Position numbers and translations under genes: made by a program
Notes under the pieces: generated by a model
Database searches by the model: none
What the model saw: the letters and a program-made list of their open reading frames with translations, nothing else
Told to the model about the DNA's origin: nothing
Shown here: piece after piece, positions 24,112 through 32,887 of the stretch
Layout of the letters: the number at the start of each line of letters is the position of its first letter
Numbering within the stretch: position 1 is the stretch's first letter
Assembly: GCF_900188445.1 (NCBI RefSeq)
Contig: NZ_FZOR01000063.1
Coordinates: 1 to 36,657, forward strand
Length of the DNA: 36,657 nt
Reading direction: 5' to 3'
Source: Actinomadura meyerae
Lineage (GTDB): Bacteria; Actinomycetota; Actinomycetes; Streptosporangiales; Streptosporangiaceae

Positions 24112-24330
24112 CTACTTGCCGGCCTTCTTCTTGCCGAAGCGCTGCTCGAAGCGCGCCACCCGGCCACCGGTGTCGAGGATCTTCTGCTTGCCCGTGTAGA
24201 ACGGGTGGCAGTTCGAGCAGACGTCCGCGTGGATCACACCGTTCTCGGCGGTGCTGCGGGTCTCGAAGGTGTTGCCGCACGTACACGTCACGGTCGTGAC
24301 GACGTAGTTCGGGTGGATGTCGGGCTTCAT
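24112..24330 (-). CDS. rpmE: 50S ribosomal protein L31 (zinc-binding form)
   Basis: 72 residues. Starts MKPDIHPNYVVTTVTC and has the four zinc ligands Cys16, Cys18, Cys38 and Cys41, so it is the Zn-containing C+ type. The basic C-terminus ends FGKKKAGK. ATG at 24330 has GAGGAG four bases upstream. In M. tuberculosis rpmE follows rho directly; here a two-component system lies between them. I see no Zur-type box upstream. Confidence 0.97.
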   Translation of the reverse strand: MKPDIHPNYVVTTVTCTCGNTFETRSTAENGVIHADVCSNCHPFYTGKQKILDTGGRVARFEQRFGKKKAGK

Positions 24331-24504
24331 GGTTCTCCTCGCCTAAGGCGGTCGCCGGGCGCCCGTCATGCTCACATGGCCGCGCCATGGGAGATGTGAG
24401 GGGCGTGAACCGGTACCGCAGCGGTTGCACCTCAAGTGTGCCAGATACCCGAACGTGGCGAGGTCACCGGGCATTCCCGATCTTGGACGCCCGGCGCCGC
24501 CCGG

Positions 24505-25158
24505 TCACCCGGCGGCGCGGCCCAGATACGCCAGGACGGCCATCACCCTGCGGTGCCCGCCCTGCGCGGGCTGGAGGTCCAGCTTCATGAAGATGTTGGA
24601 GATGTGCTTCTCCACGGCGCCCTCGGTGACGACGAGGTCGGCCGCGATCGCGCCGTTGGAGCGCCCCTGCGCCATCAGCCCGAGCACCTCCCGCTCGCGC
24701 GGCGTCAGCGACTCCAGCGGGTCGTCCTCGCGGCGCCGGCCGAGCAGCTGGCCGATCACCTCCGGGTCGATGACCGTCCCGCCGGCCGCGATGCGGCGCA
24801 CCGCGTCGATGAACTCGGCGACGTCCGCGACCCGCTCCTTCAGCAGGTAGCCGACGCCCTCGGCGCCACCGCCGATCAGGTCCGTCGCGTACCGCTCCTC
24901 GACGTACTGCGACAGGACGAGGATCGGCGTGCCCGGCCGCCGCTCCCGGACGGCGAGCGCCGCGCGCAGCCCCTCGTCGGTGAACGACGGCGGCATCCGG
25001 ACGTCCACGATGGCGAGGTCCGGCTCGTGCTCCTCGACGATGCCGAGCAGGCCCGGACCGTCCCCGACGGTCGCCGCCGTCTCGATCCCGGCGTCGCCGA
25101 GCAGCCGGACGAGCCCTTCCCGCAACAGCACCGAATCCTCGGCGATCACTACCCGCAT
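24505..25158 (-). CDS. LuxR/NarL-family response regulator
   Basis: 217 residues. Receiver domain with acidic residues Glu7/Asp8, phospho-acceptor Asp52 (AIVDVRMPP) and Lys107 (GYLLKERV). A C-terminal LuxR-type helix-turn-helix spans about 150-215 with the LTPREREVLGLMAQGRSN signature and VEKHISNIFMKLDL. ATG at 25158 lies 77 bases after the sensor kinase stop, in the same operon. NarL-type regulators bind inverted repeats as dimers. The palindrome found before the kinase gene and before the DUF4097 lipoprotein gene is the obvious candidate site (inference). A frame is open far upstream, but the MRVVIAED start matches the family. Confidence 0.93.
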   Translation of the reverse strand: MRVVIAEDSVLLREGLVRLLGDAGIETAATVGDGPGLLGIVEEHEPDLAIVDVRMPPSFTDEGLRAALAVRERRPGTPILVLSQYVEERYATDLIGGGAEGVGYLLKERVADVAEFIDAVRRIAAGGTVIDPEVIGQLLGRRREDDPLESLTPREREVLGLMAQGRSNGAIAADLVVTEGAVEKHISNIFMKLDLQPAQGGHRRVMAVLAYLGRAAG

Positions 25159-25235
25159 CGCCCCATTATCGCGCCGGCGGCCCGGCCCGCCGGTGCGCGG
25201 GCCGAGCCAGGATCCGGCGGTCGCCGGAGGTGCCG

Positions 25236-26621
25236 TCACCAGGTGCAGGGCAGGTCCGCCCGGATGATCGTGGGGCCGCCGGGCGGGCTGTCCACGATCA
25301 GCATCCCGTCGATCGTCGCGGCCCGGTCGGCGAGCCCGGCGAGGCCGCCGCCGCGCCGCGCGGTCGCGCCGCCCACCCCGTTGTCGATCACCTCGACGAC
25401 GACCCAGCGGTCCTCGCGGGCCACCCGGACCGACACCTGCGTCGCGCGGGCGTACTTCGCGACGTTCGCCAGCGACTCCGCGACGATGAAGTAGGCGATG
25501 CTCTCGACCGCCGCCGGCGGGCGCTCCGGCAGGTCGACGTGCACCTGGACGGGCACCGGGGCGCGGCCCGCGAGGCCGGACAGCGCCGGGTCCAGGCCGC
25601 GGTCGGTGAGGATCGCCGGGTAGATGCCGCGGGCCAGGTCGCGCAGCTCGGTGATGGCCTCCTTGGTGCCGGCGTGCGCCTGCTCGATCAGCGCCCGCGC
25701 GCCCTCGGGGTCGTCGTCGAGCTTGGCGCGGGCGCGGCCGATGTCCATCGCCACGGCCAGCAGCCGCTGCTGCGCGCCGTCGTGCAGGTCGCGCTCGATG
25801 CGGCGCCGCTCGAACTCGGCGGCGTCCACGCCGCGGGCGCGGCTGGCCTGCAGGTGCTCGGTGCGCCGGCGCAGCTCCACGTTCTCGGCCTGCGCGGGGC
25901 TCGGGCCGAGCAGCAGCGCGGCGAACACCGTGTGGCCGATCGCGAGCGCCCGCGTCACGTACATCGCCAGGATGAGGAAGACCAGCCCGAACGCCATCAT
26001 CGGGACGGCCTCGAGCGGGTTGCCCGCCCAGTACGAGACGAACCCGAAGTTGACCTCGGCGCCGCCGTCCACCGCCACGATGATCGGCAGCCCCAGCGTC
26101 GCCGCCGTCGCGCCCCAGACCGCCGCGGACACCACCAGCTCCACCACCGTGACCGGGAACAGCAGGCCGAGGTAGAGGAGGTCCTTCCAGGTGGACGGGT
26201 CGGCCGCCATGTTCTTCAGCCTGGCCAGCGGGTTGCGGGTCTCGGGCGGCCGCCGGTACGGGTCGGGGAGGCGGACGCCGAACGCCGCCCGGACGAGCCG
26301 GCGCTCCAGCATCGCCCCGAACCGCCACGCGACCATCAGCAGCGCCAGCAGCGGCACCCCCACCCAGATGATCAGCAGCGCGACGGACAGCGACAGCCCG
26401 ACGGTGAGCGTGATGAACCAGCCGAGGCCGAACGCCATGCTGACGCCCAGGTAGAGCGCGGAGCGCCAGGTCACCGACGACCGCGCCATGTCGAGCGGCG
26501 CCCAGGAGCGGTTCAGGACGGACGGCGCGTCCCCGCCGCCGCGCGTCGCCGCGGCCCACCGTGTCGCGGCCCATCCCACCACGGCGCCGGCGCCGCCGGG
26601 GTCTCTGCTCAGCTCGCCCAC
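25236..26621 (-). CDS. Sensor histidine kinase (HisKA_3, membrane sensor domain)
   Basis: 461 residues from GTG at 26621, chosen for the perfect GGAGG five bases upstream over a TTG at 26645. The N-terminal half is a membrane sensor module with two helix pairs (about 55-100 and 147-235) and a soluble piece between, as in the putative-sensor family of actinobacterial kinases. The dimerisation/phospho-acceptor motif FERRRIERDLHDGAQQRL has His280. The ATPase has the N-box ESLANVAKYA and the G1 box VEVIDNGVGG. It phosphorylates the response regulator encoded just downstream. The signal is unknown. The promoter region holds operator copy 2. Confidence 0.93.
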   Translation of the reverse strand: MGELSRDPGGAGAVVGWAATRWAAATRGGGDAPSVLNRSWAPLDMARSSVTWRSALYLGVSMAFGLGWFITLTVGLSLSVALLIIWVGVPLLALLMVAWRFGAMLERRLVRAAFGVRLPDPYRRPPETRNPLARLKNMAADPSTWKDLLYLGLLFPVTVVELVVSAAVWGATAATLGLPIIVAVDGGAEVNFGFVSYWAGNPLEAVPMMAFGLVFLILAMYVTRALAIGHTVFAALLLGPSPAQAENVELRRRTEHLQASRARGVDAAEFERRRIERDLHDGAQQRLLAVAMDIGRARAKLDDDPEGARALIEQAHAGTKEAITELRDLARGIYPAILTDRGLDPALSGLAGRAPVPVQVHVDLPERPPAAVESIAYFIVAESLANVAKYARATQVSVRVAREDRWVVVEVIDNGVGGATARRGGGLAGLADRAATIDGMLIVDSPPGGPTIIRADLPCTW

Positions 26622-26707
26622 ATCGTCCTCCGTGCCTGTTCCCAACCTACGATCCCAGCGTGCCGGGACGGAGCCTCGGTCACCATGACGCGCACCGGCG
26701 GATGGGG

Positions 26708-26725
26708 GGTGGGGCTAACCCCACC
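26708..26725 (-). promoter_or_regulatory. Palindromic operator, copy 2, upstream of the sensor kinase
   Basis: The same GGTGGGG-CTAA-CCCCACC as at 5944-5961, in an identical 23-base context (26705-26727). It lies 86 bases before the kinase start. On the minus strand GCTGG (26655-26659) is centred 59.5 bases from the palindrome centre, exactly as at the lipoprotein promoter, followed by TCGTAGGTT with a possible -10 TAGGTT (26644-26649). This suggests autoregulation of the two-component system. Confidence 0.6.
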
Positions 26726-26779
26726 ACGCCGCCGCCACAGCCGTCCTGCGGCACTTCGCACGCTCTCCGGACGTACGGG

Positions 26780-26813
26780 AACGCCCCCGCCCGGTTCCCC
26801 GGACGGGGGCGTT
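26780..26813 (-). terminator. Intrinsic terminator after rho
   Basis: AACGCCCCCG (26780-26789) pairs with CGGGGGCGTT (26804-26813), with an inner CCGG/CCGG pairing. It lies 44 bases beyond the rho stop and separates rho from the kinase promoter. Confidence 0.7.
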
Positions 26814-26856
26814 TCACGCAGGCTCAGGCCCGGATCGGGCCCCGCGCGGTGCGCGG

Positions 26857-28947
26857 TCAGCGGTCGTCGGAGACCGTGGTCTTCTGCACCTGGAGCAGGA
26901 ACTCGGCGTTGGACTTGGTCTCCTTCATCTTCTCGATGAGGAGCTCCAGCGCCTGCTGCGTCTCGAGCGCGTGCAGCACCCGGCGCAGCTGCCAGACGAC
27001 CCGCAGCTCCTCCGGAGCCATGAGGATCTCCTCCTTGCGGGTGGACGACTGGTCGACGTCCACCGCCGGGAAGATCCGCTTGTCGGCGAGGCTCCGGTTG
27101 AGCTTCAGCTCCATGTTGCCGGTGCCCTTGAACTCCTCGAAGATGACCTCGTCCATCCGGGACCCGGTCTCCACCAGCGCGGTGGCGAGGATCGTCAGCG
27201 AGCCGCCGTTCTCGATGTTGCGCGCCGCGCCGAAGAACCGCTTCGGCGGGTACAGCGCGGTCGAGTCGACACCACCGGACAGGATCCGGCCGGACGCCGG
27301 CGCCGCCAGGTTGTAGGCCCGGCCGAGGCGGGTGATCGAGTCGAGCAGCACGACGACGTCGTGGCCGAGCTCGACGAGCCGCTTGGCACGTTCGATCGCC
27401 AGCTCCGCGACCGTGGTGTGGTCCTCGGCGGGACGGTCGAAGGTCGAGTGGATGACCTCGCCCTTCACCGTCCGCTGCATGTCGGTGACCTCTTCCGGAC
27501 GCTCGTCCACCAGGACGACCATCAGGTGGCACTCCGGGTTGTTCTTGGTGATCGCGTTCGCGATCGCCTGGAGCACCATGGTCTTGCCGGCCTTCGGCGG
27601 CGACACGATCAGGCCGCGCTGGCCCTTGCCGATCGGCGACACCAGGTCGATGATCCGCGTGGTCAGGATGCCGGGGTCGGACTCCAGCCGCAGCCGCTCC
27701 TGCGGGTACAGCGGGGTCAGCTTGGTGAAGTCGACGCGGCCCTTGGCCTGCTCCGGCTCCATCCCGTTGACGGTGTCGAGGCGGACCAGCGCGTTGAACT
27801 TCTCGCGCCGCTCGCCCTCGCGCGCCTGCCGGACGGCGCCGGTGATGACGTCGCCCTTGCGGAGGCCGTTCTTGCGGACCTGCGCCAGCGACACGTACAC
27901 GTCGTTCGGGCCCGGCAGGTAGCCGGTCGTCCGGACGAAGGCGTAGTTGTCGAGGATGTCGAGGATGCCCGCGACCGGGATGAGGACGTCGTCCTCGGTG
28001 ATCACCGGCTCCTCGTAGCGCTCGCGGCCGCGGCCCCGGTTGCGCTCGCGGAACCGGCGCCCGCGCCGGCCCCGGCCGCCGCCGTCGTCATCGTCGTGCT
28101 GGCCGCCGCCCTGGTTCTGGCCGCCGCGCTGCCGGCCGCCGCCCTGCTCGCCGCGGTCGCGGTCGCGGTCGCCGCGCTCGCCGCGCTCGCCCCGGTCGCG
28201 GCCCTCGCCGCGCTCCCGGCCGCCGCGCTGCCGCTGGCGTCCGCCGCCCTCGCGGCCCTCGCGGCCCTGGTCGCGCCCGCCGTCGCGGCCGCCCTGGGAC
28301 TCGCCGTCCTCGGCGTTCTGCTCCCGACCCTGCTCCCGGCCCTGGTCGCGGTGCCGTTCGCCGCGGCCCTCGCCGGCCCCCCGGTCCTGCCGCTCACCAC
28401 GCTGGCGGCCGCCCTGCCGGTCCGCCCGCTCGGCCTTCTCCTGCCGGTCGGCGCCCTTCTCGGCGCCCTTGTCGGCCGTCTTGTCGGCCGTCTCGCCGGC
28501 CTGCTTGTCGGACGCGGCCTGCTTGTCGGCCTGCCGGTCGCTCTGCTTGTCCTGCTTGCCGGACGGGGCCTGCTCGGTGGCGGGCGCGGCGTCGGAGATC
28601 GTGACCTGGTCGTCGGAGACCTCGCGCTTGGCGGCCGCGGTGCGGGTCCGCCGGGGGCGCTCGGTCTTCGCCGGGGCAGCGGCTCCCTGCTCGCCCCCCG
28701 CCGAGCCCTGCTCCCCGCCGCCCTGCTTCTCCTGGATGGCGGCGATGAGCTGGCTCTTGCGCATCCCGGTCACGCCGGTGATGCCGAGGCTGGACGCGAG
28801 CGCCTTCAGTTCGGGCAGCACCATGGCCGACAGGCCGGTGCCCGAGCGGCGGCGCCGGGGGGTGGCGGACTCCGCGGCGGCCGGAGCGGCGTCGGCCACG
28901 GTTCCCGTGCTTGATGCGTCCGTAAGGAGTTCGCTGGATTCGCTCAC
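26857..28947 (-). CDS. rho: Transcription termination factor Rho
   Basis: 696 residues from GTG at 28947, with GAAGGA seven bases upstream. Residues 38-75 form the Rho N-terminal helical domain (LPELKALASSLGITG...RKSQLIAAI). Residues 76-313 are a very long disordered insert, first Gln/Lys/Asp/Ala-rich, then Arg/Gly/Asp/Glu/Gln repeats (RGERGERGDRDRDRG). The RNA-binding cold-shock-like domain and the hexameric RNA-dependent ATPase follow (318-696): Walker A SPPKAGKT (449-456), VVVLLDSITRLGRAYN Walker B and the secondary RNA-binding loops. Such inserts are common in actinobacterial Rho, but this one is large. Next to thrB as in M. tuberculosis. Confidence 0.97.
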   Translation of the reverse strand: MSESSELLTDASSTGTVADAAPAAAESATPRRRRSGTGLSAMVLPELKALASSLGITGVTGMRKSQLIAAIQEKQGGGEQGSAGGEQGAAAPAKTERPRRTRTAAAKREVSDDQVTISDAAPATEQAPSGKQDKQSDRQADKQAASDKQAGETADKTADKGAEKGADRQEKAERADRQGGRQRGERQDRGAGEGRGERHRDQGREQGREQNAEDGESQGGRDGGRDQGREGREGGGRQRQRGGRERGEGRDRGERGERGDRDRDRGEQGGGRQRGGQNQGGGQHDDDDGGGRGRRGRRFRERNRGRGRERYEEPVITEDDVLIPVAGILDILDNYAFVRTTGYLPGPNDVYVSLAQVRKNGLRKGDVITGAVRQAREGERREKFNALVRLDTVNGMEPEQAKGRVDFTKLTPLYPQERLRLESDPGILTTRIIDLVSPIGKGQRGLIVSPPKAGKTMVLQAIANAITKNNPECHLMVVLVDERPEEVTDMQRTVKGEVIHSTFDRPAEDHTTVAELAIERAKRLVELGHDVVVLLDSITRLGRAYNLAAPASGRILSGGVDSTALYPPKRFFGAARNIENGGSLTILATALVETGSRMDEVIFEEFKGTGNMELKLNRSLADKRIFPAVDVDQSSTRKEEILMAPEELRVVWQLRRVLHALETQQALELLIEKMKETKSNAEFLLQVQKTTVSDDR

Positions 28948-29404
28948 TAAGGGTCCTTCCCAGGGAGCGGGCGTTGGCCGGCGTTCGGCCAGTCGACCCG
29001 GTGGTGCGGCCCGGCGGGGGCGCCGGGACGGGCTCCGCTGATCACGATGGAACCGGGATCTGCGTGTTCTGGGCACAGCCAGATGGTGGACGGGACGTTC
29101 CGCTCGTGCGTGTCCCCGGTACCGCCACGTCCTGAGTTGTTGCGCTGGAATGCCTGACAACGGGATATCACGGTGTCGGGGAGCCTGGTACGCGGGACCG
29201 AAACGACCGGAGGGTCGCACAGGCGACGCGCGGCTGACGAGCACGCTGCCCCGAACGGGGCATCTGGTGCGGCATTCAGCCTAACATCACCAGGGCACAC
29301 TGCTATTCCCCAGAGGTCGATGTCTTCGCATTTTACCTAGCGGGATCGTGCCGGGACCTGCACCGGCCGGAGCGCCGCGAAGGCCCCGCCCCCTGGCGCC
29401 GCGA
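28948..29404 (-). promoter_or_regulatory. Long rho leader region
   Basis: 457 bases between thrB and rho without an established gene. Possible -10 boxes on the minus strand are TAGGTA near 29335-29341 and TAGGCT near 29278-29283, which would give a 5' leader of roughly 320-380 bases. A frame from ATG at 29300 (117 codons) ends in TAG that overlaps the rho GTG (TAGTG). Its codon bias in the first half is unlike real genes here, so it is not called as a gene. Long leaders are typical of self-controlled rho genes. Confidence 0.4.
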
Positions 29405-30400
29405 TCAAGCCCGGACCTCGTCTTCTCCGGTCATGACGCGTGCGCCGCGGGTCGCGACGTCCAACGGGTGTATGTGCCAGCCTTTACCCACTTCGGGGAC
29501 TACTGAATCAACTCGTGATGCGTTTGTGAAGGCCAGGACAGTCGGGCCCGCCCCGGAAATCACCGCCGGGACGCCCGCGTCCCGCAGCGTGCCGACCAGT
29601 GCGGCGGACTCGGGCATCGCGGGCGCGCGGTAGTCCTGGTGGAGCCGGTCCTCGGTCGCGTCCAGCAGGACGTCCTCCGCCATTCCCCCGGTGAGCGCCG
29701 CGACGAGCAGCGCGGCCCGCCCGGCGTTCGCGGCGGCGTCCCCGTGCGGGACGGTCGGCGGCAGCAGCCCGCGGGCCCGCTCGGTCGCCAGCCGCTGCTC
29801 GGGGACGATCGCGACGACCTCGGTGACCTGTGACTCCAGCCGGACCAGGCGCGGCCCGGCCGGCGTCGTCCACGCGACGGTCAGGCCGCCCGCGAGGCAC
29901 GGCGCGACGTTGTCGGGATGCCCCTCGATCTCGGTGGCGAGGCGCAGCGCGGCGCCGTCGCCGAACCGGTCCCCGGCCGGGTGCAGCGCGCGGGCCGCGA
30001 CGATCGCCGCCACGATCGCGGCGGACGACGAGCCCAGCCCGCGGCTGTGCGGGATCGCGTTGCGGCAGCGCAGCCGGATTCCCGGCGGCCGGGACGGGCC
30101 GGATCCGGCCAGCTCGTCCAGGACGTCGAAGGTGCGGCGCAGCGTCTTCACGATGAGGTGCCGCTCGCCGCGGTCGGCGACCTCCGCGCCCTCGCCGTCC
30201 ACCTCGATGGACAGGCCGCCGCCGGTCAGCTCGACCTCGACCTCGTCGTGCAGGCCGAGCGCGAGGCCGAGCGAGTCGAAGCCGGGCCCCAGGTTGGCGC
30301 TGGTCGCGGGCGTCCGCACCAGCACCGGCCCCGTCTTCCAGCCCGCTTCTCCGGCCGGGCTTGCGCCTTCAGCCGAGCCCACTCCTTCTGCCCGGCCCAC
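29405..30400 (-). CDS. thrB: Homoserine kinase
   Basis: 331 residues, GHMP kinase family. It phosphorylates homoserine to O-phosphohomoserine, the substrate of ThrC. Motifs: VRTPATSANLGPGFDSLGLA (28-47), the ATP-binding IPHSRGLGSSSAA (116-128) and the C-terminal VPAVISGAGPTVLAF. The frame starts with GTG at 30400 immediately after the thrC stop (TGAGTG). The first 25 residues are Gly/Ala/Glu-rich, so a GTG at the VLVRTPAT residues with GGAAG upstream could be the true start. Last gene of the lysA-hom-thrC-thrB cluster. Confidence 0.96.
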   Translation of the reverse strand: MGRAEGVGSAEGASPAGEAGWKTGPVLVRTPATSANLGPGFDSLGLALGLHDEVEVELTGGGLSIEVDGEGAEVADRGERHLIVKTLRRTFDVLDELAGSGPSRPPGIRLRCRNAIPHSRGLGSSSAAIVAAIVAARALHPAGDRFGDGAALRLATEIEGHPDNVAPCLAGGLTVAWTTPAGPRLVRLESQVTEVVAIVPEQRLATERARGLLPPTVPHGDAAANAGRAALLVAALTGGMAEDVLLDATEDRLHQDYRAPAMPESAALVGTLRDAGVPAVISGAGPTVLAFTNASRVDSVVPEVGKGWHIHPLDVATRGARVMTGEDEVRA

Positions 30401-31468
30401 TCAGGTGAGGCCGAGTTCGGAGGCGGCGGAGTGCGCGTCCACCTTGATGGTGGTCGGCGCGGGGGCGCCGGAGATGGCCCAGTCGGGGTCCTTGAGGCCG
30501 TTGCCGGTGACCGTGCACACGACCTTCGCGCCCCGGGCGACGACGCCCTGCTCGCTCGCCTGCAGCAGGCCCGCGACGCTCGCCGCGGACGCGGGCTCGA
30601 CGAACACGCCCTCCTCGCGGGCGAGCAGCCGGTACGCGGCGAGGATCTGCCGGTCGGTGACCGAGTCGATCGCGCCGCCCGACTCGTCCCGCGCGGCGAC
30701 GGCGAGGTCCCAGGAGGCGGGGTTGCCGATCCGGATCGCGGTCGCGATCGTCTGCGGCTTCAGGACGGGCTCGCCCTTCACGAACGGCGCCGCCCCGCTG
30801 GCCTGGAAGCCCAGCATGCGCGGCCGCCGCGTTGCCTCCCCGTCGGCGGCGTACTCCCGGTACCCCATCCAGTACGCGGAGATGTTGCCGGCGTTCCCGA
30901 CCGGCAGGCAGTGCACGTCGGGGGCGTCGCCGAGCGCGTCCACGATCTCGAACGCCGCCGTCTTCTGGCCCTGCAGCCGGTACTTGTTGACCGAGTTGAC
31001 CAGCGCCACCGGGTAGTCGACCGACAGCTTGCGCGCGAGTTCGAGGCAGTCGTCGAAGTTGCCGTCCACCTGCAGGAGGCGCGCGCCGTGCACCAGCGCC
31101 TGCGCCAGCTTGCCCATCGCGATCTTGCCCTGCGGGACGAGGACCGCGCAGGTCATCCCGGCCCGTACCGCGTACGCGGCGGCGGACGCCGAGGTGTTGC
31201 CGGTGGACGCGCAGATCACCGCCTTGGCGCCGTCCTCGGCGGCCTTGCTGATCGCCATCGTCATGCCGCGGTCCTTGAACGAACCGGTCGGGTTGGCGCC
31301 CTCGACCTTGAGGTACACCTCGCAGCCGGTCAGCTGCGACACCCGGTGGGCGGGCACCAGCGGGGTGCCGCCCTCCAGCAGCGTCACGACCGGGGTCCGG
31401 TCCGTCACCGGCAGGCGGTCGCGGTACTCCTCGATGAGGCCGCGCCACGCGCGGGCGTTCGGGTTCAC
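30401..31468 (-). CDS. thrC: Threonine synthase
   Basis: 355 residues, pyridoxal-phosphate enzyme turning O-phosphohomoserine into threonine. The PLP lysine is Lys65 in NPTGSFKDRGM. CASTGNTSASAAAYA and the LPVGNAGNISAYW phosphate-binding loop follow. GTG at 31468 has CAGGAG six bases upstream and gives the usual short N-terminus; the frame stays open to 31543. Length is normal. It abuts thrB without a gap. Confidence 0.97.
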   Translation of the reverse strand: MNPNARAWRGLIEEYRDRLPVTDRTPVVTLLEGGTPLVPAHRVSQLTGCEVYLKVEGANPTGSFKDRGMTMAISKAAEDGAKAVICASTGNTSASAAAYAVRAGMTCAVLVPQGKIAMGKLAQALVHGARLLQVDGNFDDCLELARKLSVDYPVALVNSVNKYRLQGQKTAAFEIVDALGDAPDVHCLPVGNAGNISAYWMGYREYAADGEATRRPRMLGFQASGAAPFVKGEPVLKPQTIATAIRIGNPASWDLAVAARDESGGAIDSVTDRQILAAYRLLAREEGVFVEPASAASVAGLLQASEQGVVARGAKVVCTVTGNGLKDPDWAISGAPAPTTIKVDAHSAASELGLT

Positions 31469-31582
31469 GTCGGTCTCCTGAATGACCTGGGATGTTGGCC
31501 GGAGTCTACCGGGACCGCCCCTTCCGGTTCGCGGCCCCGTCACCTCCCCGGCAGGGGCTCTGAACGGGCGTGGGGCCCGTCG

Positions 31583-32887
31583 TCACTCTTCGCCTTCGAC
31601 CCGCATCACGCTGGTCACGGCCCGGACGATCTCCAGCCCGCGCAGGCCCTCCACCGTCGCGGTGAGGGCCGCGTCCGGCGCCCTGTGCGTGACCACGACG
31701 AGCTGCGCCTCCTCGCCCAGCCCGACCTGCCGGACGGCCTGGATCGACACCCCGTGCCGGGCGAACTCCTCCGCGACCGTGGCGAGGACACCGGCCTCAT
31801 CCGTCACGTCCACCTGGATGTAGTAGCGCGTGACGGTCTCGCCCATCGGAAGGACGGGCAGCTTCGCGTACGTCACCTCGACGGGGCCGGGCGTACCGCC
31901 GGCCACGTTCCGCGCCACCGCGACAAGGTCGCCCAGGATCGCGGACGCCGTCGGGGCACCACCGGCACCCGCGCCATAGAACATCAACGACCCGGCGGAC
32001 TCGGCCTCCACGAACACCGCGTTGTACGCCTCGCGCACACTAGCCAGCGGGTGGGACCGGGGAATCATCGCCGGATACACGCGGACGGACACACCGCGGC
32101 CGTTCCGCCCGTCCCCCGAAGGGATGCGCTCGCAGATGGCCAGCAGCTTGACGACGCAGTCCATCCCCTTGGCGCCCGCCACATCGGCGGCGCTCACCTC
32201 GGTGATGCCCTCACGGTGGACGTCCGCCGCCGTCACGGGCGTGTGGAACGCGAGCTGCGCCAGGATCGCCGCCTTGGCCGCCGCGTCGAAACCCTCCACG
32301 TCGGCCGTCGGGTCGGCCTCCGCGTAACCGAGCGCCTGCGCCTCCTCCAGCGCGTCGTTGAACCCGGCGCCGTGCGTGTCCATCTGGTCGAGGATGTAGT
32401 TCGTGGTGCCGTTCACGATGCCGAGCACCCGGTGCACGTGGTCGCCGACCAGCGAGTCCCGCAGCGGCCGCAGCAGCGGGATCGCGCCCGCCACGGACGC
32501 CTCGTAGTACAGGTCGGCGCCGTACTCCCGCGCCGCCGCGAACAGCGTCGCGCCGTCCTCGGCCAGCAGCGCCTTGTTCGCCGTGATCACCGACTTGCCG
32601 GACTTCATCGCCTCCAGCATCAGCGTCCTGGCCGGCTCGATGCCCCCGATGACCTCGATGACGATGTCGACGTCGTCCCTGGTCACCAGGGACTGCGCGT
32701 CCGTCGTGAGCAGCTCCCGCGGCACGCCCTCGCGCACCCGGTCCGGCCTGCGCACGGCGATCCCGGCGAGCTCCAGCGGCGTCCCCACGCGCGCGGCCAG
32801 ATCGTCGGCCTGCTCGATCAGCAGCCGGACGACCTCCGTGCCGACCACGCCGCATCCGAGCAGCGCCACGCGCAGTCCGGGTTTCAC
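31583..32887 (-). CDS. hom: Homoserine dehydrogenase
   Basis: 434 residues. It reduces aspartate semialdehyde to homoserine with NAD(P)H. Nucleotide-binding GCGVVG (11-16) is in the first beta-alpha-beta. The catalytic region has ANKALLAEDG, YYEASVAGAIPLLRPLRDSL and GIVNGTTNYILDQM, with the lysine of GFDAAAKAAILA. A C-terminal ACT domain (from about 350, YYIQVDVTDEAGVLA) suggests feedback control by threonine. GTG at 32887 has GGAGG seven bases upstream and overlaps the lysA stop in GTGA, so translation is coupled. Confidence 0.97.
   Translation of the reverse strand: MKPGLRVALLGCGVVGTEVVRLLIEQADDLAARVGTPLELAGIAVRRPDRVREGVPRELLTTDAQSLVTRDDVDIVIEVIGGIEPARTLMLEAMKSGKSVITANKALLAEDGATLFAAAREYGADLYYEASVAGAIPLLRPLRDSLVGDHVHRVLGIVNGTTNYILDQMDTHGAGFNDALEEAQALGYAEADPTADVEGFDAAAKAAILAQLAFHTPVTAADVHREGITEVSAADVAGAKGMDCVVKLLAICERIPSGDGRNGRGVSVRVYPAMIPRSHPLASVREAYNAVFVEAESAGSLMFYGAGAGGAPTASAILGDLVAVARNVAGGTPGPVEVTYAKLPVLPMGETVTRYYIQVDVTDEAGVLATVAEEFARHGVSIQAVRQVGLGEEAQLVVVTHRAPDAALTATVEGLRGLEIVRAVTSVMRVEGEE

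Noticed and set aside
24331..24504. Zur-type operator before rpmE
   Set aside because: The L31 gene is the zinc-binding type and no AT-rich palindrome of Zur type is present upstream.
26971..28914. Plus-strand frame opposite rho with Ala/Leu-rich hydrophobic runs that look like membrane helices
   Set aside because: It is the reverse complement of the Arg/Gly/Asp repeats of Rho; the hydrophobicity is an artefact of the codons used.
28947..29300. 117-codon frame before rho as a protein-coding gene
   Set aside because: Third-position base use in the first half is unlike the neighbouring genes and no ribosome binding site or domain is seen. Kept only as a possible leader frame.
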